This document shows, one piece after another, positions 6,641-9,032 of a stretch of 9,032 nt of DNA. Within the stretch, counting starts at the first letter, position 1. Each line of letters opens with the position of its first letter. Location: the NCBI GenBank assembly GCA_017453605.1, contig JAFTEP010000122.1, positions 1 to 9,032 of the forward strand. Reading direction: 5' to 3'. The notes below the pieces were generated by a model. The model did not search any database and was not told the DNA's origin. It was given only the letters and a program-made list of their open reading frames with translations. A program made the translations under genes and the position numbers. The DNA comes from Clostridia bacterium. Its GTDB lineage: Bacteria > Bacillota > Clostridia > Oscillospirales > SIG627.

Positions 6641-7084
6641 GCTTTTTGTTAATTTTAGTTCGGCAAAAGGAGAATAATGACTTTGATAAGCAACCTTTTC
6701 ATCGCGGATTCCTAATTCTTCAAGCATCAAAGTGTTATGTGTGTTATATAACTCAGTCGCAGCGCTTCGTTTTGCCTCAATGAATGTTTGCGTTTCCTCA
6801 GCTGTCAAATCCTCGCATTTTTCAAATTCCTCTATAGTGTCGAAACGGTCTAGTTGTTCAAGCGCTGAATTTGTAGCTGGTGTCAAATCTGTGTCTGTAA
6901 AATTGATCAATACCGGAATGAGGTCATCTTCTTCTGAAAACTCCATTACTTGAAGAAGATAATCCGAGCACTTTTCGAGAGATATACTTTCTCCTTCTTC
7001 TGCAAGGAAACCAGAACTTGATTGAAGAACCAGTGCTGAAACTAAGGCGATTAAAATAACCAACTTAAAAAATCTTTTTTTCAT
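6638..7084 (-). CDS. S8 protease signal peptide and prodomain fragment
   Basis: If the TAA at 6638-6640 is read as stop, this is what is made: 148 residues with a Sec signal peptide (Lys-Lys-Arg, then a hydrophobic core to about residue 20) and most of a subtilase prodomain. Such prodomains act as folding chaperones and tight inhibitors of their protease, so the secreted fragment could bind a related protease or be inert. The ATG at 7084 is favoured over the in-frame start at 7120 by GAGG 5 bases upstream and by a signal peptide that starts directly with MKKR. Confidence 0.7.
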   Translation of the reverse strand: MKKRFFKLVILIALVSALVLQSSSGFLAEEGESISLEKCSDYLLQVMEFSEEDDLIPVLINFTDTDLTPATNSALEQLDRFDTIEEFEKCEDLTAEETQTFIEAKRSAATELYNTHNTLMLEELGIRDEKVAYQSHYSPFAELKLTKS

Positions 7085-7124
7085 GCTAACCTCACTTTTT
7101 AATAACAATCTTGAATTCAATTAC

Positions 7125-8270
7125 TTAATAACATTCTACTAAAAAATCTCTCCCGCAGTTTTCTTTTTCGTTTTCAATGCGAGAACGGGCATAGCGGTAA
7201 GGGTCATGATCCTCGACCTTTTCGGAAGCGAGTTCCAAAGACCACGCCATTTCCTTTGCATCGGGGAACAAATCAAAGTTTTTACACGAAATCAACTCCT
7301 TTAATTGTGTTTTTGTGACCTTGACAGATGCGCAGTAGGAGTCAAAATGAGTATATTCAGGATAATTCTCGGAATAACCCGGAGTATTTTTTCGAGTCCA
7401 CTGTGCATAATTTTCAATAAAACCTTCAAAGGCTATACCGTAAGAAGCAAGATAGTCACTCATAAAACCCTCAAAAGCTGCTTTTCGCTCTTTGTAAGCT
7501 TTTGTTCCGATACAGTAATAAAAATCGTAAAAATCAACCTCTGAATCTGTGCCGTACAGCTTTTCAATTACATTTTTACGAAGTTCTTTCAGCTTTTCGT
7601 TTTCTTCACGACATAATTCGCAGTTTTCATCTGTTTCAGAATGGATGATTGAATTTTCAATGTGCAAAAGGAAATACTTGTTTTCAATTTCTCTTTCTGC
7701 TTTCCAATATGAACCGCAGATTGATAAATCATCGGAATGAGTTGCTATTCCTCTCTTTTTATAGAACTCATCTGATTCTTTCGCAAAAATAATCACGGCG
7801 AAAATGTCGTCGTCGGATGTGTTTTCTTCGAGTGCCTCTAATAAAGCGTTATAGCAGAATACGGTTCCTTTGTTTTGGTTGTGCGGTGTTGCGTAATTCA
7901 TTTCTACGCCCGTCCCGTGTGGCTTTACGGCACTGTCATCAGCGTATATAATCCTGCGTTCTTTTGTTTTGGGGTTCTGCGCGTCGGCAGTTTGGGTTTT
8001 TCTCGGCGGCTCCTCGGTCTCTCGCGCGGGATCAGTGATCGGATTTTTCGGAACCGTCTTGTTTTCGGGAGCGCCTTCTGTGAATATCACCATCCCCGCT
8101 CCGATCGCGACGATGAGGCAGGCGGCGAGAGCGGCGAGACGGCGGGCACGCCCCGCCCCGCGTCGCTTTGCGAGGCGCTGTTCCGTGTCGAGAAATTCTC
8201 CGATCAGCGGACCGTCGAGCTCCGAAAGAGCTTCAATGAACCTTAAATCGGGATCGCTTTTATTTTTCAT
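7125..8270 (-). CDS. Single-TM anti-sigma-like protein with a protease-prodomain-like ectodomain
   Basis: The 381-residue protein has a short cytoplasmic N-terminus with 'FIEALSELDGPLIGEFLD' (11-28), a pattern I associate with clostridial anti-sigma-like partners of ECF sigma factors, then an Arg-rich stretch (36-44), one membrane helix (about 46-64, 'LAALAACLIVAIGAGMVIF') and a polar linker. The rest (about 105-381) would be outside the cell. Two ectodomain blocks, 143-163 ('LLEALEEN...IFAVIIFA') and 314-335 ('ASVKVTKTQLKELISCKNF'), resemble the prodomain of the adjacent protease. The ectodomain has nine Cys, including CELC (217-220). AAAGGA lies 7 bases before the ATG at 8270, favouring it over GTG 8273; the sigma stop overlaps it as TGATG. 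Base composition changes from GC-rich (TM end) to AT-rich (ectodomain) near 7960. Anti-sigma activity is inferred from context and topology. Confidence 0.75.
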   Translation of the reverse strand: MKNKSDPDLRFIEALSELDGPLIGEFLDTEQRLAKRRGAGRARRLAALAACLIVAIGAGMVIFTEGAPENKTVPKNPITDPARETEEPPRKTQTADAQNPKTKERRIIYADDSAVKPHGTGVEMNYATPHNQNKGTVFCYNALLEALEENTSDDDIFAVIIFAKESDEFYKKRGIATHSDDLSICGSYWKAEREIENKYFLLHIENSIIHSETDENCELCREENEKLKELRKNVIEKLYGTDSEVDFYDFYYCIGTKAYKERKAAFEGFMSDYLASYGIAFEGFIENYAQWTRKNTPGYSENYPEYTHFDSYCASVKVTKTQLKELISCKNFDLFPDAKEMAWSLELASEKVEDHDPYRYARSRIENEKENCGRDFLVECY

Positions 8271-8851
8271 CACAAATTCCTTTCAAGTTCTTTTTTCAGC
8301 TTTTCTCTCATCCTGCTTATGCGGACGTAGACGAGATCGCGGCTGATCCCCATTGACAATGCTATCTTCGCGGGCGTTTGGGACAAAAAGAATCTTTTCA
8401 TAAAGACGGTCCTGTCGCGCTCGTCGAGAGAGCGGACAAACGAGTTCAGAACGTCTTTTATGACCATGGAGTCGACGGCGGAGTCCTCGAAGCCGTCGGT
8501 GAAGATCTCTTCGAGCTCTTCGGCGGTGTCCGTGAAATCGGCGCGCCGTTTTTTCCTCTCGAGCGTCCTTAGTCTGTCTATCGCGCGTCTCCGGCAGACC
8601 GCGGCGGCGTGCGCCTTCAGCTCCTCCGGCTTTTCGGGAGGATCGCCGCGCCAGAGATCGTGGAGAGCGTCGTTGACGACCTCTTCGACGTCCTCTTTCG
8701 AGCGCAGGACGGTTCCGGCGATCTTTTTAAGAAGCTTTGCGTAAAGCTTTTCGAGCAGCTCTATCGCTTTTTCGTCGCGTTCGCACATAAGCCTGTAAGC
8801 CTCGTTTGCGGCTTCTTCGGAGTTATTCGGTTTTCCGGCGTTCTCTGCCAT
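8270..8851 (-). CDS. ECF-type RNA polymerase sigma factor
   Basis: This 193-residue protein has the two-domain layout of ECF sigma factors. Region 2 spans about 15-100, with 'EDVEEVVNDALHDLWRG' (53-69) corresponding to the core-binding and -10 recognition helices and 'CRRRAIDRLR' at 86-95. Region 4 spans about 133-190, with 'LDERDRTVFMKRFF' and the helix-turn-helix 'TPAKIALSMGISRDLVYVRISRMREKL' that would bind the -35 element. An acidic linker (108-127) joins them. The ATG has GGAGG (8857-8861) 5 bases upstream. The stop overlaps the start of the anti-sigma-like gene, so the pair is translationally coupled, which is typical of a sigma factor and its membrane-bound antagonist. The target genes cannot be read here, but the protease in the same operon is an obvious candidate. 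Its base composition matches the GC-rich host-like genes. Confidence 0.9.
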   Translation of the reverse strand: MAENAGKPNNSEEAANEAYRLMCERDEKAIELLEKLYAKLLKKIAGTVLRSKEDVEEVVNDALHDLWRGDPPEKPEELKAHAAAVCRRRAIDRLRTLERKKRRADFTDTAEELEEIFTDGFEDSAVDSMVIKDVLNSFVRSLDERDRTVFMKRFFLSQTPAKIALSMGISRDLVYVRISRMREKLKKELERNL

Positions 8852-8872
8852 TCTGTCCTCCGCGGTTTACTC

Positions 8873-8900
8873 ACGGTCCCGTCGGCGCCGACAGGACCGT
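8873..8900. promoter_or_regulatory. 28-bp near-perfect palindrome in the sigma operon leader
   Basis: Two 14-base arms meet without a spacer (ACGGTCCCGTCGGC and GCCGACAGGACCGT) and differ from perfect symmetry at one position, which becomes a G-U pair in the transcript. It lies 11 bases upstream of the sigma gene's ribosome binding site. It could be a DNA operator or an RNA hairpin that limits access to the start; the sequence does not decide between them. Confidence 0.6.
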
Positions 8901-8922
8901 TCACTTTATATATCGACAAAAC

Positions 8923-8940
8923 TCCCGTGATCTGACGGGA
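8923..8940. other. Small leader hairpin
   Basis: TCCCGT (8923-8928) and ACGGGA (8935-8940) form a 6-bp stem around 6 bases. In the minus-strand leader it is followed by GTTTTG, so a weak attenuator is possible; the U tract is short and the call is uncertain. Confidence 0.35.
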
Positions 8941-8977
8941 ATAAAAAATTTTTTCGCTTTTTCCTGAAGTCTCTTTT

Positions 8978-9006
8978 ATTATATCACACCGCGTTTTTTT
9001 GTTCAA
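8978..9006 (-). promoter_or_regulatory. Strong sigma-A-type promoter of the sigma/anti-sigma/protease operon
   Basis: On the minus strand TTGAAC (plus 9001-9006) and a perfect TATAAT (plus 8978-8983) are separated by 17 bases, and the -10 box is preceded by TGA, an extended -10 element. The start near 8971 gives a leader of about 120 bases containing the two inverted repeats. This looks like a housekeeping promoter; I found no convincing ECF-type promoter for self-regulation. Confidence 0.82.
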
Positions 9007-9032
9007 CGCGCCGCTTTTATGAGACTTTTGGC

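Larger units (their letters stand above)
5306..7084 (-). pseudogene. Secreted subtilisin-like (S8) serine protease, split by one in-frame stop
   Basis: Read as one frame from ATG 7084, this encodes about 592 positions with a single internal TAA (position 149). In order: signal peptide (1-27, 'KKRFFKLVILIALVSALVL'), a prodomain (about 35-165, with 'LIPVLINF' and 'ELKLTKS-stop-IAELAKN'), then an S8 catalytic domain starting 'GNGIKIGVFDG' with Asp204, likely His230 ('NHTDLVVSVI'), oxyanion Asn317 ('ATGNYG') and Ser397 ('GTSFSTPQIAGV'). A C-terminal beta-sandwich like those of pre-peptidase or P-type domains ends 'TYTIKIERV...YYGVAWR'. All catalytic residues are present and no frameshift is seen. 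GAGG (7090-7093) lies 5 bases before the ATG. It is the third gene of the sigma/anti-sigma operon, 40 bases downstream, and is AT-rich. Either a fresh pseudogene, a recoded stop, or a sequencing error. The parts are also listed separately. Confidence 0.85.

Noticed and set aside
5306..7084. Alternative genetic code with TAA read as an amino acid
   Set aside because: TAA terminates the genes ending at 381, 2257, 5172 and 7125 at the expected family lengths, so a general reassignment does not fit; local readthrough stays open.
8923..8971. ECF-type self-regulated promoter in the leader (GGAAAA ... CGTC)
   Set aside because: The gap between the two candidate elements is about 21 bases, too long for an ECF promoter, and a near-consensus sigma-A-type promoter lies upstream.

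Overview
The window looks like a chromosomal segment of a Gram-positive anaerobe of the Clostridia (Bacillota), possibly a gut-associated Oscillospirales- or Christensenellales-like lineage. I infer this from AGGAGG-type ribosome binding sites, sigma-A-like promoters, compact GC-rich genes, and an ECF sigma factor paired with a one-TM partner whose N-terminus has the 'ALSELDGPLIG' pattern I associate with clostridial anti-sigma-like proteins. The taxonomy is inference.

Layout. (1) 1-2257, plus strand: a tightly coupled operon of an HPr-kinase-like ATPase (5' end off the window), a PqqD-like protein, a small S26 (signal-peptidase-like) protein and a Gfo/Idh/MocA oxidoreductase, closed by a strong terminator at 2278-2315. 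PqqD-like, HprK-like and peptidase genes together suggest peptide modification, but no precursor gene is visible here. (2) 2327-5172: a divergent pair, an OPA-family organophosphate transporter (minus) and glycerol kinase glpK (plus). Two near-consensus promoters stand back to back, with a small palindrome at the glpK -35 box. The pair fits uptake of glycerol phosphate and phosphorylation of glycerol. (3) 5190-5226: a long hairpin, probably the terminator between the convergent glpK and protease transcripts. (4) 8851-5306, minus strand: an ECF sigma factor, a single-TM anti-sigma-like protein and a secreted subtilisin-like protease, behind a strong promoter and a structured leader of about 120 nt.

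The last operon is the most interesting. The protease gene is open from signal peptide to C-terminus except for one in-frame TAA (6638-6640) at the end of the prodomain. The extracytoplasmic domain of the anti-sigma-like protein resembles that same prodomain in two separate blocks, and its residue aligned with the TAA is Gln, encoded CAA. This points to a single C-to-T change and to a system in which a membrane-bound propeptide look-alike may sense or restrain its cognate protease and control a sigma factor. Base composition also breaks sharply inside the anti-sigma gene: the sigma gene and the anti-sigma N-terminus/TM are GC-rich like the rest of the window, while the ectodomain and protease are AT-rich. 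The sensor-plus-protease half therefore looks like an exchanged or acquired module.
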